Part shown: piece after piece, positions 18,358-28,203 of the stretch
How positions within the stretch are numbered: position 1 is the first letter of the stretch
Layout: the number at the start of each line of letters is the position of its first letter
Assembly: GCF_030815125.1 (NCBI RefSeq)
Contig: NZ_JAUSWH010000001.1
Location: forward strand, 186,001-250,000
Direction of reading: 5' to 3'
From: Allorhizobium paknamense
GTDB lineage: Bacteria; Pseudomonadota; Alphaproteobacteria; Rhizobiales; Rhizobiaceae
Length of the DNA stretch: 64,000 nt
Position numbers and translations under genes: made by a program
The notes under the pieces: model-generated
The model's database searches: none
Told to the model about the DNA's origin: nothing
Seen by the model: the letters and a program-made list of their open reading frames with translations, nothing else

Positions 18358-19746
18358 TTACACACGCTCGCCGTTCTTGATGCGATAGCTCGGGCTATAC
18401 ATCGTCACCAGTTCTTCCGCTGCCGTCGGATGCACGGCCATGGTCCGGTCAAAATCATCCTTGGTGCAGCCCGCTTTCAGCGTAATGCCGAGAAGCTGCG
18501 CCATCTCGCCCGCATCATGGCCAAGAATATGCGCGCCAACCACTTTCCGGTCCGCGCTGTTGACGATCAGCTTCATGATCATCTTTTCCGCCCGCCCGGA
18601 CAGCGTTGCCTTCATCGGCCGGAATTCCGCCCGATAGACCTCGACATCGGTGAATTTTTTCGCAGCTTCTTCCTCACTGAGGCCAACCGTGCCGATTTCC
18701 GGCTGGGAAAACACCGCCGTCGCGATCAGATCATGATCGGGAGAGGTCGGATTTCCCTTGTATTCGGTCTCGATGAAGCACATGGCCTCGTGGATTGCCA
18801 CAGGCGTCAACTGCACCCGGTCGGTGACGTCGCCAAGGGCAAAGATGCTCGGCACATTGGTGCGGGAATAGGCATCGACAATGATGGCGCCTCGCTGATC
18901 GGTGGCAACGCCCGCCGCATCCAGTCCAAGACCGGTGGTGTTGGGATCGCGCCCCAGCGCCAGCATGATCTGGTCGGCGGAAAGCTGGCCATTATTCCTG
19001 GTCTGGGCAACCAGCCCGCCAGCGGCCGTCTTTTCCACCTTCTCCAGGACATCCGAGCAGATAATACGAATGCCTTTCTCCTCCATGGCCTTGTGCAGGC
19101 CCCGGCGCAGATCGCCATCGAAACGGGATAGGATTTCGGCACCGCGATAGATCAGGGTGGTATCCACCCCCAGCCCATGGAAGATATTGGCAAATTCCAC
19201 GGCGATATAGCCACCGCCGGCAATGACGATGGAGCGCGGCAGCGCTTCCAGATGAAAAGCCTCGTTGGAGGAAATGCACAACTCATGACCCGGCAGCGAG
19301 GCATGCGGATTGGGGGCGCCGCCGACGGCGATGACGATCCGCTCCGCCGTCACCTCCCTGCCCGTCTTGACGATGCGCACACTATTCGGCCCCGTTAACT
19401 CGGCCCGGCTTTCGATGATCTCACCACCGGCATTTTCGACGCCACGCCGGTAGAGCCCCTCAAGACGGGCAATCTCCTGATCCTTGGCGGCAATCAGCGC
19501 TTTCCAGTCGAAGCGGCTTTCACCGACCGTCCAGCCGAAGCCTGCCGCATCCTCGAAATGCTCATGATATTGCGAGGCATAGACGAAGAGCTTTTTCGGC
19601 ACGCAGCCGCGGATGACGCAGGTGCCACCAAAGCGGTATTCCTCGGCAATCGCCACCCGCTTGCCCATGGCCGCCGCAAGGCGGGCGCTGCGCACGCCGC
19701 CGGAACCACCACCGATAACGAAGAGATCATAATCGAAAGACGCCAT
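18358..19746 (-). CDS. gor: Glutathione-disulfide reductase
   Basis: Flavoprotein of 462 residues that reduces oxidised glutathione with NADPH. The FAD-binding GGGSGGVRSARLAA is at the N-terminus, the redox-active disulfide is in GGTCVIRGCVPKK, an NAD(P)-binding GGGYIAVEFANIF lies mid-protein, and the C-terminal dimer domain ends with MAVHPTAAEELVTMY, which supplies the catalytic histidine. The start at 19746 gives MASFDYDLFVIGGG; the longer frame reads through a terminator. It is upstream of aroG on the same strand. Confidence 0.95.
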   Translation of the reverse strand: MASFDYDLFVIGGGSGGVRSARLAAAMGKRVAIAEEYRFGGTCVIRGCVPKKLFVYASQYHEHFEDAAGFGWTVGESRFDWKALIAAKDQEIARLEGLYRRGVENAGGEIIESRAELTGPNSVRIVKTGREVTAERIVIAVGGAPNPHASLPGHELCISSNEAFHLEALPRSIVIAGGGYIAVEFANIFHGLGVDTTLIYRGAEILSRFDGDLRRGLHKAMEEKGIRIICSDVLEKVEKTAAGGLVAQTRNNGQLSADQIMLALGRDPNTTGLGLDAAGVATDQRGAIIVDAYSRTNVPSIFALGDVTDRVQLTPVAIHEAMCFIETEYKGNPTSPDHDLIATAVFSQPEIGTVGLSEEEAAKKFTDVEVYRAEFRPMKATLSGRAEKMIMKLIVNSADRKVVGAHILGHDAGEMAQLLGITLKAGCTKDDFDRTMAVHPTAAEELVTMYSPSYRIKNGERV

Positions 19747-19848
19747 GGGAACTCCGGGATAAAAAGGGAAAGCGACGCGAGGAAGAACCACCCTCCCTAT
19801 ATAGGATGGCTTCGGCATTTTCATCGACAGCGAGCCGGAAGGCAGGAC

Positions 19849-19880
19849 AAAAAAGAAAAGCCCGGACGAACCAGGCTTTT
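19849..19880 (-). terminator. Intrinsic terminator downstream of the DUF2059 gene
   Basis: Read leftward, AAAAGCCTGG pairs with CCGGGCTTTT (one G-T wobble) around TTCGT, followed by C-T6. It lies beyond a family A repeat, so rpiA/DUF2059 transcripts would carry the repeat in their 3' untranslated region. Confidence 0.8.
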
Positions 19881-19886
19881 CCGAAT

Positions 19887-19992
19887 TTAGAGCGCTTTTC
19901 GATCTGATTGAATCAGATCGGCGCTCTAACATTTTATTTTTGAAGCATAATTTTATCGATCCTCGTTTCACTCCGGTCGAATTATGCTCTAA
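19887..19992 (-). repeat. Modular palindromic repeat, family A, copy 2
   Basis: Same element as at 16733 in inverse orientation: TTTAGAGCGCTTTTCGATCTG...CAGATCGGCGCTCTAA followed by AGCATAATTTTATCG...CGAATTATGCTCTAA. It fills the gap between the DUF2059 stop codon (16 bp away) and that gene's terminator. Confidence 0.8.
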
Positions 19993-20007
19993 CGTTGCTT
20001 CAAGCCA

Positions 20008-20580
20008 TCAGGGCTTGGGGGCCGGTGCCGGGGCAGCCGGAGCATCGGCGGCAGGCATCTTGGCATCCTTCAGCTGTGCGCCGGCAATCTTGGTCAGGGC
20101 GTCATTGGTGTTCTTTTCCAGGTCGCGGGCAATGCCGGCGGCCCAGATATCGGCAGCCTTGCCAAGTTCGCGATTGGCCACCGGCTGATCCTTGAGCAGC
20201 TTCTTTCCGGCGGGGCTGTTGAAGAAGGCGGAGATCTGCTTCAGCTCATCCTCGGTGAAGGCCTTGGCGTAAACCACAGCCGCTTCCTTTTCCAGATCGC
20301 CACGGCGCGAGGCCAGCGCAATCGCCTGCTGGTCCACCGTCTTGTTGATCTGGTCCTGCAGGTTCGGATAGCCCTGAATGAGCTGGCCCTTCAGCTGCGC
20401 TGCAAGGTTGGGCAGGATATTGTCAAAGATGTTGGTGACGCCGAGCGAGGTGATCGCAGCCCGAGCGGCCTGCACCTGAGCATCCGAAACATCCTGGGCC
20501 TTTGCTGCCGGACCCGCCAGAAGCGATGCTGCAACCATGACACCGGCGGCCATGCGGCCGAACGCTTGATATTTCTTCAT
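20008..20580 (-). CDS. DUF2059 domain-containing exported protein
   Basis: Probable periplasmic protein of 190 residues. A signal peptide occupies residues 1-28 (ends PAAKAQD). The body contains the DUF2059 pattern YAKAFTEDELKQISAFFNSPAGKKLL, found in many alphaproteobacterial exported proteins of unknown function. The C-terminus is alanine/proline-rich (about residues 172-190). It follows rpiA by 15 bp on the same strand and is probably co-transcribed with it, though no functional tie is known. Confidence 0.8.
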   Translation of the reverse strand: MKKYQAFGRMAAGVMVAASLLAGPAAKAQDVSDAQVQAARAAITSLGVTNIFDNILPNLAAQLKGQLIQGYPNLQDQINKTVDQQAIALASRRGDLEKEAAVVYAKAFTEDELKQISAFFNSPAGKKLLKDQPVANRELGKAADIWAAGIARDLEKNTNDALTKIAGAQLKDAKMPAADAPAAPAPAPKP

Positions 20581-20595
20581 AAACTCATGCTCCTG

Positions 20596-21294
20596 TTAAC
20601 GAAGGGGCTCGACCACGCGCGCGCCCGCCGGACCGGCGACAACGGCAAGCGAAGCCATGCCAATGAACAACCCGTGCTCCACGACACCGGGAATCGCGTG
20701 TAATGCTGCTGAAAGGGCCACTGCATCAGGAATGCGGCCAAAAGAAGCATCGATGATGTAATGCCCGCCATCCGTCCGCAACACCTCGTCGCCCGCCTTG
20801 CGCAACGCGACGCTGCCGGAAAGGCCAAGTCTGGATGCCGCCTTTTCGATGGCGATGCGGGTGGCAACCGCGCCGAAACTGTTGATTTCGATGGGCAGCG
20901 GAAAGGCGCCCAAGGTTTCAACGACCTTGGTTTCGTCGGCAATGACAATCATGCGGCTGGAGGCAGCCGCCACGATCTTCTCCCGCAGCAGGGCGGCTCC
21001 ACCGCCCTTCACCAGGGTCAGATGCGCGTCAAGCTCATCCGCGCCGTCGATGGTGAGATCGAGTTCCGGCATTTCATCGAGGGATTTCAGCGGCACCCCC
21101 AGCTCGACACAGAGGCGGGCCGTGCGCTCCGATGTCGGCACGCCTTGAATCTGGAAGCCGTTCGCCACTTTTTCGGCCAGCAAACGCACGAATTCTTCCG
21201 CTGTCGAGCCCGTGCCGATGCCAAGCCGCATCCCGTCCTCGACGTAAGACAAGGCGGTCTCCGCTGCCTTGATCTTCATCTGGCGAACATCCAT
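20596..21294 (-). CDS. rpiA: Ribose-5-phosphate isomerase A
   Basis: Enzyme of 232 residues interconverting ribose 5-phosphate and ribulose 5-phosphate in the non-oxidative pentose phosphate pathway. Family motifs [21 protein letters not shown] and [14 protein letters not shown] are present with the expected spacing. It heads a two-gene unit with the DUF2059 gene and diverges from gph. Together with gnd elsewhere in the window it covers two pentose phosphate steps. Confidence 0.95.
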   Translation of the reverse strand: MDVRQMKIKAAETALSYVEDGMRLGIGTGSTAEEFVRLLAEKVANGFQIQGVPTSERTARLCVELGVPLKSLDEMPELDLTIDGADELDAHLTLVKGGGAALLREKIVAAASSRMIVIADETKVVETLGAFPLPIEINSFGAVATRIAIEKAASRLGLSGSVALRKAGDEVLRTDGGHYIIDASFGRIPDAVALSAALHAIPGVVEHGLFIGMASLAVVAGPAGARVVEPLR

Positions 21295-21469
21295 GCCCTA
21301 TCCCCTGTCTGTCAGACCGTCACCCGGTCGTGCCTGCTCTTACACGTCCCGCACGACAAACAAAAGCCCCTTCATGGCCATTGCACGGTGCAAGCGGCAT
21401 TGCATTTTACCCTTTCGCCCCCTACCCCTATGCAGGCGCCCTGCCCTGAAAACCGATAGACAAAAAGAG

Positions 21470-22147
21470 ATGCGCGTGACCAAGCCGGTTATCATATTCG
21501 ATCTCGACGGCACCCTCGTCGATACCGCTCCCGACCTGATGGCGAGCCTCAACCACACCATCGCCGCCCGCGACCTTGAGCCCGTCACCTATGACGATCT
21601 GACCCATCTGGTCGGCCAGGGCGCACGGATGATGATCGAGCGCGCCTTCCGGCTGCGCGGCCAGAGCGTGAGCGATGAGGAAATGCCTGACCTGATGAAC
21701 CGCTTCATCGCCCATTACGGGGCGAATATGCCGGGTGACAGCAAGCCCTATCCCGGCCTTGTGCAGGCGCTCGACCGGCTGAAGGCGGCAGATTTCACCC
21801 TTGCGGTCTGCACCAACAAGCTTGAGGGCCTCGCCCGCACCTTGCTAGACGGCCTTGGCCTCACCCATTATTTCGCGGCCATTACCGGCGGCGACACCTT
21901 CACCATGCGCAAGCCCGACGCGGGACACATTCTGGGCACGCTGGAACGGGCCGGAGCCGCAGGCGCCCCGGCGCTGATGGTGGGCGATAGCGTCAATGAC
22001 ATCCTTGCCGCAAAAAATGCCGGAATTCCCTCGATTGCCGTGCCCTTCGGCTATTCGGACGAGGATATCCACACGCTGGGCGCAACACTGGTCATTTCGC
22101 ATTTCGACGAACTGACCGTGCCACTGGCTGAGCGGCTACTGGCCTAG
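21470..22147 (+). CDS. gph: Phosphoglycolate phosphatase, HAD family
   Basis: HAD-superfamily phosphatase of 225 residues that removes phosphoglycolate formed by DNA repair or oxygenase side reactions. The nucleophile motif FDLDGTLVDTAPDL is at residues 9-22, motif II in VCTNK near residue 113, and the metal-binding VGDSVNDILAAKNAG near residue 175. The ATG at 21470 with AAAAAGAG upstream begins MRVTKPVIIFDLDG; the open frame runs back to 21269 without a better start. Its TAG stop codon is also the first bases of a family A repeat. Confidence 0.92.
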   Translation: MRVTKPVIIFDLDGTLVDTAPDLMASLNHTIAARDLEPVTYDDLTHLVGQGARMMIERAFRLRGQSVSDEEMPDLMNRFIAHYGANMPGDSKPYPGLVQALDRLKAADFTLAVCTNKLEGLARTLLDGLGLTHYFAAITGGDTFTMRKPDAGHILGTLERAGAAGAPALMVGDSVNDILAAKNAGIPSIAVPFGYSDEDIHTLGATLVISHFDELTVPLAERLLA

Positions 22148-22250
22148 AGCATTTCCAGGGAAAGTGGAAACCGGTTTTCCGTCCGGAAATGCGTAGAAAC
22201 AAAGATTTAGAGCGTTTCATTGTTTCCGTGAAACAATGAAACGCTCTAAA
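22145..22250 (+). repeat. Modular palindromic repeat, family A, copy 3
   Basis: Starts with the TAG stop codon of gph (TAGAGCATTTCC...GGAAATGC) and ends with TTTAGAGCGTTTCATTG...CAATGAAACGCTCTAAA, an 18-bp perfect stem. Ends match the other copies but the stem interior differs on both arms together. The gph terminator follows immediately. Confidence 0.8.
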
Positions 22251-22256
22251 TACAAA

Positions 22257-22284
22257 GAAAAAGCCCGGAAAACCGGGCTTTTTC
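22257..22284. terminator. Bidirectional intrinsic terminator between gph and the L,D-transpeptidase gene
   Basis: GAAAAAGCCCGG pairs with CCGGGCTTTTTC around AAAA, with A-run and T-run flanks on both strands. It can end both converging transcripts. Confidence 0.9.
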
Positions 22285-22306
22285 TTAGCTCTTAAACGAT
22301 CCCGCC

Positions 22307-24166
22307 TCAGCTTTGGGCGGCACGGGCTTCCGAAGTCGTAACGAAGGCCTTGCGTGTGGCTTCATCACGGCCATAGACGTCGTCGTAATAGCGCACCACG
22401 CCATCCTTATCCGGCCATGCGGTGAAATAGGCCACATAGACCGGGAATTTCTGCGGCACCTGCACGGCGCGGTTCTGTCCGGATGCGATCTGCTGGTTGA
22501 TGTCATCCACGGTGGTGCCCATGACGGCAGCGGCCATGACGCGCGGCTCGGCCAGACGCACACAACCATGGCTCAGTGCCCGCATGTCACGTTTGAAGAA
22601 GCTCTTGGCCGGCGTATCGTGCATGTAGATGGCATGCGCGTTGGGGAAGAGGATCTTCAGATCGCCCAGCGCATTGTCGCTGCTCGGCGGCTGGCGCACA
22701 TCCACATCCGGATTGCTGTTCCAGTCGAGCTGCGAGGAGGACACCTTGCGGCCCTTATAGCTCACCTCATAACCCAGCCGGTCCAGATAGCTCGGATCCT
22801 GCCGCAGCTTCGGCATGAACTCGTTGACGATGATGGACCGCGGCACGCCCCAATAGGGGTTGAATTCCACCGTCTGGATCATGTTCTGGAAGAAGAAGGT
22901 CTGGTGCTGCGGCGAGCCCACAACCACCTTCATGGCCAGCTGCTGCTGGTGGTCATTGATGTAATAGGCCTCGAAAGCGGGCTGGTTGATGAAGACATAG
23001 CGCGGGCCGAGATCGGCGGGCAGCCAGCGCATCTGCTCCATGGCCACGACCAGCTTTTCGATCTTCTCGGCATTGCTATGGCCAACCATGGTGCGGATGG
23101 TTGCATTGCCCACCACGCCATCGGCCTTCAGGCCCCGCTCCTTCTGATAGCCTTCCACGAGAGCCACCAGTTCCGGCGTATAATCCTGGCTGCCGGTATA
23201 ATTGGTCAGCGTCAGCGCGTGCTCGGTCTTCAGCGCATCGCTGCCATAGGCCTTTACGCCCGCAATGATGTTCGGCAGTTCGGCACTGGTATCGCCGGGC
23301 TTTACCAGCGTTTTCGGCGCAATCCGCACAGGCTGCTGCTGTTCCTGCTTATCTTCGTTCAGAAGCTTCTGCAGTTCCGCCTTCAGGGCGGCAAACTGGG
23401 CGTTGTTCGGATCGCGGCCACGCAGATAAGCGGCAACGTCCGGGCTGGTGCGGACCATGTCCAGCACCGGCGTCAGATTAACGGCCTTGCGCTTGAAATC
23501 GTGATAGCCGGAGAGCTTGTTGGGGTCGATACGGCCGCGGGTCGTGTCCTGCACATAAGTGAGGAGCTTGGCTGAAAGCGCCAGTTCGAACTTCATCAAC
23601 TCGACACGGCGGGCATCCGCCGAAAGGCCGTCCAGCCCCTCGGGAGCCTTGACCGCGTAATCGGCAGGCTCCAGCCCCACCGTATCGGCGGCGGCCAGCG
23701 CGTCGATTGCCTGCTTGGCCTTGTCGGTCGGACCGGCATCGGTCGTCCAGATCAACGCGCCCTTGTTGTTGTAATAGGTCTCCACTGCCTGGGCGACGTC
23801 CGGCGTGGCCGAAACCTTGACCTGCGACATCGCTAGCTGCGCCTGGGCAATATCGTGATCGGTGCCGAAAACCGGGATCGGCGTTTCCGGCGCCTTGATC
23901 ACGATCGGACGCTGGGCTTCGGCCTTGTAGGTGTAATATTTCGGAGCAGAAACCTTGGGCAAGGGCTCCGGATCCGCCAATTGCTGCGGCGGGATCACCT
24001 CCTGCGGCGGAGCCTGGCGCTTCTGGGCGGCAGGACCGCCGCGCAGAAGATCCATCAGCGTGGTGGCGCTTGCCTGCTGCGGCAGGCCCGCCACCAGTGT
24101 CGCGCTTGTCAGGAGGGCGGCGACCAGCGCCCTGTGAAACTTGGCTTTATGCAACTGCTTCCCCAT
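22307..24166 (-). CDS. L,D-transpeptidase, YcbB/LdtD-like
   Basis: Periplasmic peptidoglycan cross-linking enzyme of 619 residues. A signal peptide is at residues 1-34 (ends QQASA). A proline-rich linker follows, then a catalytic YkuD domain with the SHGCVRL signature near residue 530, whose cysteine is the nucleophile; before it lies a peptidoglycan-binding segment with YQKERGLKADGVVGNATI. Large size and insertion in the catalytic domain fit the YcbB/LdtD class. Rhizobiales grow from the pole and carry many such enzymes. The gene stands alone, converging on gph. Confidence 0.9.
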   Translation of the reverse strand: MGKQLHKAKFHRALVAALLTSATLVAGLPQQASATTLMDLLRGGPAAQKRQAPPQEVIPPQQLADPEPLPKVSAPKYYTYKAEAQRPIVIKAPETPIPVFGTDHDIAQAQLAMSQVKVSATPDVAQAVETYYNNKGALIWTTDAGPTDKAKQAIDALAAADTVGLEPADYAVKAPEGLDGLSADARRVELMKFELALSAKLLTYVQDTTRGRIDPNKLSGYHDFKRKAVNLTPVLDMVRTSPDVAAYLRGRDPNNAQFAALKAELQKLLNEDKQEQQQPVRIAPKTLVKPGDTSAELPNIIAGVKAYGSDALKTEHALTLTNYTGSQDYTPELVALVEGYQKERGLKADGVVGNATIRTMVGHSNAEKIEKLVVAMEQMRWLPADLGPRYVFINQPAFEAYYINDHQQQLAMKVVVGSPQHQTFFFQNMIQTVEFNPYWGVPRSIIVNEFMPKLRQDPSYLDRLGYEVSYKGRKVSSSQLDWNSNPDVDVRQPPSSDNALGDLKILFPNAHAIYMHDTPAKSFFKRDMRALSHGCVRLAEPRVMAAAVMGTTVDDINQQIASGQNRAVQVPQKFPVYVAYFTAWPDKDGVVRYYDDVYGRDEATRKAFVTTSEARAAQS

Positions 24167-24534
24167 TCAGAAAGACCGTGGGCAGACTCGGAATAAAATG
24201 TCCGCATTCATTGCCGGTTCCCTTAATGTGCTTCGCCTTTCACTGGCAATGCACATTTAAGGCATGTTTCGTCCTCTGCCCTTTTCAGTGGTTGGGCGTG
24301 ATATCTGCACAACACACCCATGATACGCCCCATCGCGCCGGAACGCCTTGCCGGGGCGTGACAACGATCCCCAAAGGGACCCATCGCATTTCAAGCTAAC
24401 GCCCTACATATAGTTAACGCCCGTCAACTTTAACGGAGAAACCGGTTAAGGATTAGTAACCATGACGCCGCGATCTGCATCAAACTTTGATGACATCTGC
24501 GCGATCTGACGGTGTTTGACCCTGAGGAAAAAAC
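24167..24534. promoter_or_regulatory. Divergent region between the L,D-transpeptidase gene and fumC
   Basis: About 370 bp without a supported gene. It contains three TTAA tetramers starting at 24414, 24430 and 24446, exactly 16 bp apart, and a near-palindrome CATCAAACTTTGATG at 24478-24492. Promoters for both flanking genes must lie here; no clear -35/-10 pair could be assigned. Confidence 0.5.
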
Positions 24535-24624
24535 ATGTATCACATACTCATGTTTTATCGGGGTAGCTTGAAACCATCCCCTTTGAGTGCCTTGCACGCA
24601 ATGACTGAATTGAGGACATCATGA
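24535..24624 (+). CDS. Possible 29-residue leader peptide overlapping the fumC start
   Basis: A reading frame from ATG 24535, preceded by CTGAGG at 7-nt spacing, encodes [20 protein letters not shown] followed by HAMTELRTS and stops at TGA 24622-24624. That stop overlaps the fumC ATG (24621) as ATGA, the arrangement of translationally coupled genes. A second in-frame ATG occurs at 24601. It may be a real leader peptide that controls fumC translation, or chance. The sequence matches nothing I recognise. Confidence 0.35.
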   Translation: MYHILMFYRGSLKPSPLSALHAMTELRTS

Positions 24625-26012
24625 CCGCCACCCGCACCGAAACCGATACCTTCGGCCCCATCGACGTTGCCAGCGACCGCTATTGGGGCGCGCAGGCCCA
24701 GCGTTCGCTCGGAAACTTCAAGATCGGCTGGGAAAAACAACCTTTGCCGGTGGTGCGTGCGCTTGGCATCGTCAAGCAGGCGGCGGCACGCGCCAACATG
24801 GCGCTGGGTGTGCTGGATCCCGCATTGGGCGAGGCTATCATAAAGGCTGCGCAGGAGGTGATCGAGGGCAAGCTCAACGACCATTTCCCGCTGGTGGTCT
24901 GGCAGACCGGGTCCGGCACGCAATCCAACATGAACGCCAATGAAGTCATCTCCAACCGCGCCATTGAAATGCTGGGCGGCGTGATGGGCTCCAAGAAGCC
25001 CGTCCATCCCAATGATCACGTCAATATGAGCCAGTCGTCCAACGACACCTATCCCACCGCCATGCATATCGCGGCGGCGGAACATGTGGTGCATCACCTC
25101 ATTCCGGGCCTCAAGCACCTGCATGAAGCCCTGGATGCCAAGGCGAAAGCCTTCGCCCATATCATCAAGATCGGCCGCACCCATACGCAGGATGCAACAC
25201 CCTTGACGCTGGGGCAGGAATTTTCCGGCTATGCCGCCCAGGTCGCCTCCGCCATCAAGCGGATCGAATTGACCCTGCCCGGCCTTTACGAACTGGCGCA
25301 AGGGGGCACCGCCGTCGGCACCGGCTTGAACGCACCGGTCGGCTTTGCCGAAAAGGTGGCGGAAGAAATCTCCAAGATCACCGGCCTGCCCTTCGTCACG
25401 GCTCCCAACAAATTCGAAGCGCTGGCCGCCCATGATGCCATGGTCTTTGCCCATGGCGCCATCAATGCCGCCGCCGCCGCCTGCTTCAAGATCGCCAACG
25501 ATATCCGCTTCCTCGGTTCCGGCCCCCGCGCCGGTCTCGGCGAGCTGGCGCTGCCGGAAAACGAACCCGGCTCCTCGATCATGCCCGGCAAGGTCAACCC
25601 GACCCAATCGGAGGCCATGACCCAGGTCTGCGCCCATATCTTCGGCAATCAGGCGGCCATTACCTTTGCGGGCAGCCAGGGCCATTTCGAGCTGAATGTC
25701 TATAACCCGATGATGGCCTATAACTTCCTGCAATCCGTGCAGTTGTTGGGCGACGCCGCCGTCTCCTTCACGGATAATTGCGTGGTGGGCATCGAGGCCC
25801 GCGAAGACAATATCAGGAAGGGCGTCGAAAATTCGCTGATGCTGGTGACGGCACTGAACAGCAAACTCGGCTACGACATCTGCGCCAAGATCGCCAAGAC
25901 CGCCCACAAGAACGGTACGACGCTGCGCGAGGAAGCCGTGGGCGGCGGCTATCTGACCAATGAGGAATTCGACCAGTATGTGCGGCCCGAACTGATGATC
26001 GGACCGAAGTGA
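24621..26012 (+). CDS. fumC: Fumarate hydratase, class II
   Basis: Iron-independent, oxygen-stable fumarase of 463 residues, interconverting fumarate and malate in the TCA cycle. Family signatures include [13 protein letters not shown], the substrate-site segment [12 protein letters not shown] and the superfamily signature [16 protein letters not shown] near residue 317. Length is typical (about 463). TGAGGA lies upstream of the ATG. A class I fumarase gene follows on the same strand after a 115-bp gap that contains a perfect hairpin. Confidence 0.95.
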   Translation: MTATRTETDTFGPIDVASDRYWGAQAQRSLGNFKIGWEKQPLPVVRALGIVKQAAARANMALGVLDPALGEAIIKAAQEVIEGKLNDHFPLVVWQTGSGTQSNMNANEVISNRAIEMLGGVMGSKKPVHPNDHVNMSQSSNDTYPTAMHIAAAEHVVHHLIPGLKHLHEALDAKAKAFAHIIKIGRTHTQDATPLTLGQEFSGYAAQVASAIKRIELTLPGLYELAQGGTAVGTGLNAPVGFAEKVAEEISKITGLPFVTAPNKFEALAAHDAMVFAHGAINAAAAACFKIANDIRFLGSGPRAGLGELALPENEPGSSIMPGKVNPTQSEAMTQVCAHIFGNQAAITFAGSQGHFELNVYNPMMAYNFLQSVQLLGDAAVSFTDNCVVGIEAREDNIRKGVENSLMLVTALNSKLGYDICAKIAKTAHKNGTTLREEAVGGGYLTNEEFDQYVRPELMIGPK

Positions 26013-26015
26013 TTG

Positions 26016-26040
26016 TTGCGGCGCAAATGTTGCGCCGCAA
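26016..26040. terminator. Hairpin between the two fumarase genes
   Basis: TTGCGGCGCAA and TTGCGCCGCAA form an 11-bp perfect stem with an ATG loop just after fumC. No T-run follows, so it is more likely a processing or stabilising hairpin or a factor-dependent terminator. Confidence 0.5.
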
Positions 26041-26127
26041 ACTCCACTTTAGAATCATTTGCAAACAGCCCTTCGCGGGACTAACGAAAACCGGAATGCA
26101 CTCCCTTCCGGCATGAAAGGTCCCGCG

Positions 26128-27732
26128 ATGGCTGATGATCTCTTTCCTCTCGGCAAAGACACGACTCCTTACCGCAAGCTCACCTCGGATTACGTCTCGG
26201 TCGAAACCTTCAAAGGTCAGGAAATTCTGACCGTCGATCCTGAGGGCCTGCGGCTTCTGGCCGAGACCGCGCTCTCCGATATCAACCACCTGCTACGCCC
26301 CGGCCATCTCAAGCAACTGGCCTCCATTCTGGAAGACCCGGAAGCGACCGACAATGACCGCTTCGTGGCCTATGACCTCTTGAAGAACGCCAATATTGCC
26401 GCGGGCGGTATTTTGCCGATGTGCCAGGATACCGGCACCGCCATCGTCATGGGCAAGAAGGGCCGCCGGGTCTGGACCGAGGGCGGCGATTACGAGGCGC
26501 TCGCCAAGGGGGTTCGCGATGCTTACGAAAAGCGCAACCTGCGCTATTCGCAGCTGGCGCCCTTGAAGATGTTCGAGGAAAAGAACACCAAGACCAATCT
26601 GCCCGCCCAGATCGACCTTTATGAAGAAGGCGAGGACGCCTACAAATTCCTCTTCATGGCCAAGGGCGGCGGTTCGGCCAACAAGACCTTCCTCTATCAG
26701 GGCACGCCTTCGCTTCTGACCCATGACCGGATGATCGATTTCCTCAAGGACAAGATCCTGTCGCTCGGCACGGCGGCCTGTCCCCCCTATCATCTTGCCA
26801 TCGTCATCGGCGGACTGTCGGCGGAGATGAACCTGAAGACGGTAAAGCTCGCCTCCGCCCGCTATCTGGACGACCTGCCCACCGAAGGCTCCGAATCCGG
26901 CCACGCTTTCCGCGACCTGGAGATGGAGCAGGAAATTCACAAGCTCACCCAGTCGCTCGGCGTCGGCGCGCAGTTCGGCGGCAAGTATTTCTGTCATGAC
27001 GTGCGCGTCATCCGCCTGCCCCGCCACGGCGCATCGCTGCCGATCGGTCTCGGTGTCTCCTGTTCCGCCGACCGCCAGGCCAAGGGCAAGATCACCAAGG
27101 ATGGCATTTTCATCGAGCAGCTTGAAACCGATCCGTCGAAATACATGCCCGATATCGATGAAAGCGCGCTTTCCTCCTCCGTGGTCAGGATCGACCTGAA
27201 CCAGCCGATGAGCGCCATCCTGGCCGAACTGACCAAACATCCCGTCAAGACGCGGCTGTCGCTGACCGGTACGATCATCGTGGCGCGCGACCTGGCGCAT
27301 GCGAAGATCCGCGAGCGGCTGGAAAAGGGCGAAGGCATGCCCGATTACATGAAGAACCATCCGGTTTATTACGCTGGCCCCGCCAAGACACCGGAAGGTT
27401 TCGCCTCCGGCTCCTTCGGTCCGACAACGGCTGGCCGCATGGACAGCTATGTCGATCAGTTCCAATCCTTCGGCGGATCCATGGTCATGCTGGCCAAGGG
27501 CAACCGGTCGCGTGCCGTGCGTGAGGCCTGCAAGACCCATGGCGGCTTCTACCTCGGCTCCATCGGCGGCCCGGCAGCCCGTCTGGCGCAGGACTGCATT
27601 CGCAAGGTCGAGGTGCTGGAATATCCGGAGCTTGGCATGGAAGCCGTCTGGAAGATCGAAGTGGAAGACTTCCCCGCCTTCATCGTCACCGACGACAAAG
27701 GCAACGACTTCTTCCAGGAGTTCAATCTCTGA
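26128..27732 (+). CDS. Fumarate hydratase, class I (iron-sulfur)
   Basis: Fumarase of 534 residues of the oxygen-sensitive 4Fe-4S type, unrelated in sequence to FumC. Alpha and beta domains are fused. Cluster ligands are likely in [11 protein letters not shown] near residue 99, [15 protein letters not shown] near residue 220 and the CSADRQ region near residue 312. The start MADDLF at 26128 has AAAGG 7 nt upstream; upstream in-frame ATGs are weaker. Having this enzyme right after fumC gives the cell two fumarases with opposite oxygen and iron tolerance. An intrinsic terminator follows. Confidence 0.93.
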   Translation: MADDLFPLGKDTTPYRKLTSDYVSVETFKGQEILTVDPEGLRLLAETALSDINHLLRPGHLKQLASILEDPEATDNDRFVAYDLLKNANIAAGGILPMCQDTGTAIVMGKKGRRVWTEGGDYEALAKGVRDAYEKRNLRYSQLAPLKMFEEKNTKTNLPAQIDLYEEGEDAYKFLFMAKGGGSANKTFLYQGTPSLLTHDRMIDFLKDKILSLGTAACPPYHLAIVIGGLSAEMNLKTVKLASARYLDDLPTEGSESGHAFRDLEMEQEIHKLTQSLGVGAQFGGKYFCHDVRVIRLPRHGASLPIGLGVSCSADRQAKGKITKDGIFIEQLETDPSKYMPDIDESALSSSVVRIDLNQPMSAILAELTKHPVKTRLSLTGTIIVARDLAHAKIRERLEKGEGMPDYMKNHPVYYAGPAKTPEGFASGSFGPTTAGRMDSYVDQFQSFGGSMVMLAKGNRSRAVREACKTHGGFYLGSIGGPAARLAQDCIRKVEVLEYPELGMEAVWKIEVEDFPAFIVTDDKGNDFFQEFNL

Positions 27733-27759
27733 TCTGAGGCACGTACCCGGCGATCTACC

Positions 27760-27794
27760 AGAGCGAGGGCATGCTTTGTCCTCGCTCTTTTTTT
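27760..27794 (+). terminator. Intrinsic terminator after the class I fumarase gene
   Basis: AGAGCGAGG pairs with CCTCGCTCT across an 11-base loop and runs into seven or more T residues. Confidence 0.9.
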
Positions 27795-28203
27795 GAGATA
27801 TCCACAACCGGATCATAAAATTTTTACGCAGTTTATTAAGAGATTTTCGGTTGCATAAGGTAGAAAACATCTCTTTAAGTTGCTAGTCTTTACCGTAAAA
27901 GCTGTATTGCCGATTACGCGAAGAAACTAAAAAAGTAAATTTCCCTATAAAAATATACCAGCATCAACCGGATACACCCAATAATGTGCAGCGAGATACC
28001 CCTTGCACGGCGTGTAAAACCGTTCAAAAATGCAGATATGAATTTCACTCAGCTTTCGGCGTGGGTGTGGCAACCGCAGAAAAATCAATCCACTAGCAGA
28101 ATAGCGAAAATATATCGTAAAATATATGCTTCCGCTTTAAGCGTTTGAACACTATTTTTGCATAAGGCTCTATCAAAATATGACGAAAAGAGTGGGGCAC
28201 GTC
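27795..28203. other. AT-rich gene-free region upstream of the diguanylate cyclase gene
   Basis: About 410 bp, clearly more AT-rich than the surroundings, with no credible reading frame, tRNA or repeat. TTGCATAAGG occurs twice, near 27852 and near 28157. It must contain the promoter of the downstream gene; otherwise I see nothing in it. Confidence 0.5.

Noticed and set aside
27795..28203. Possible small RNA gene in the AT-rich gap
   Set aside because: No hairpin-plus-T-run end, no conserved RNA pattern recognised; AT content alone is not evidence.
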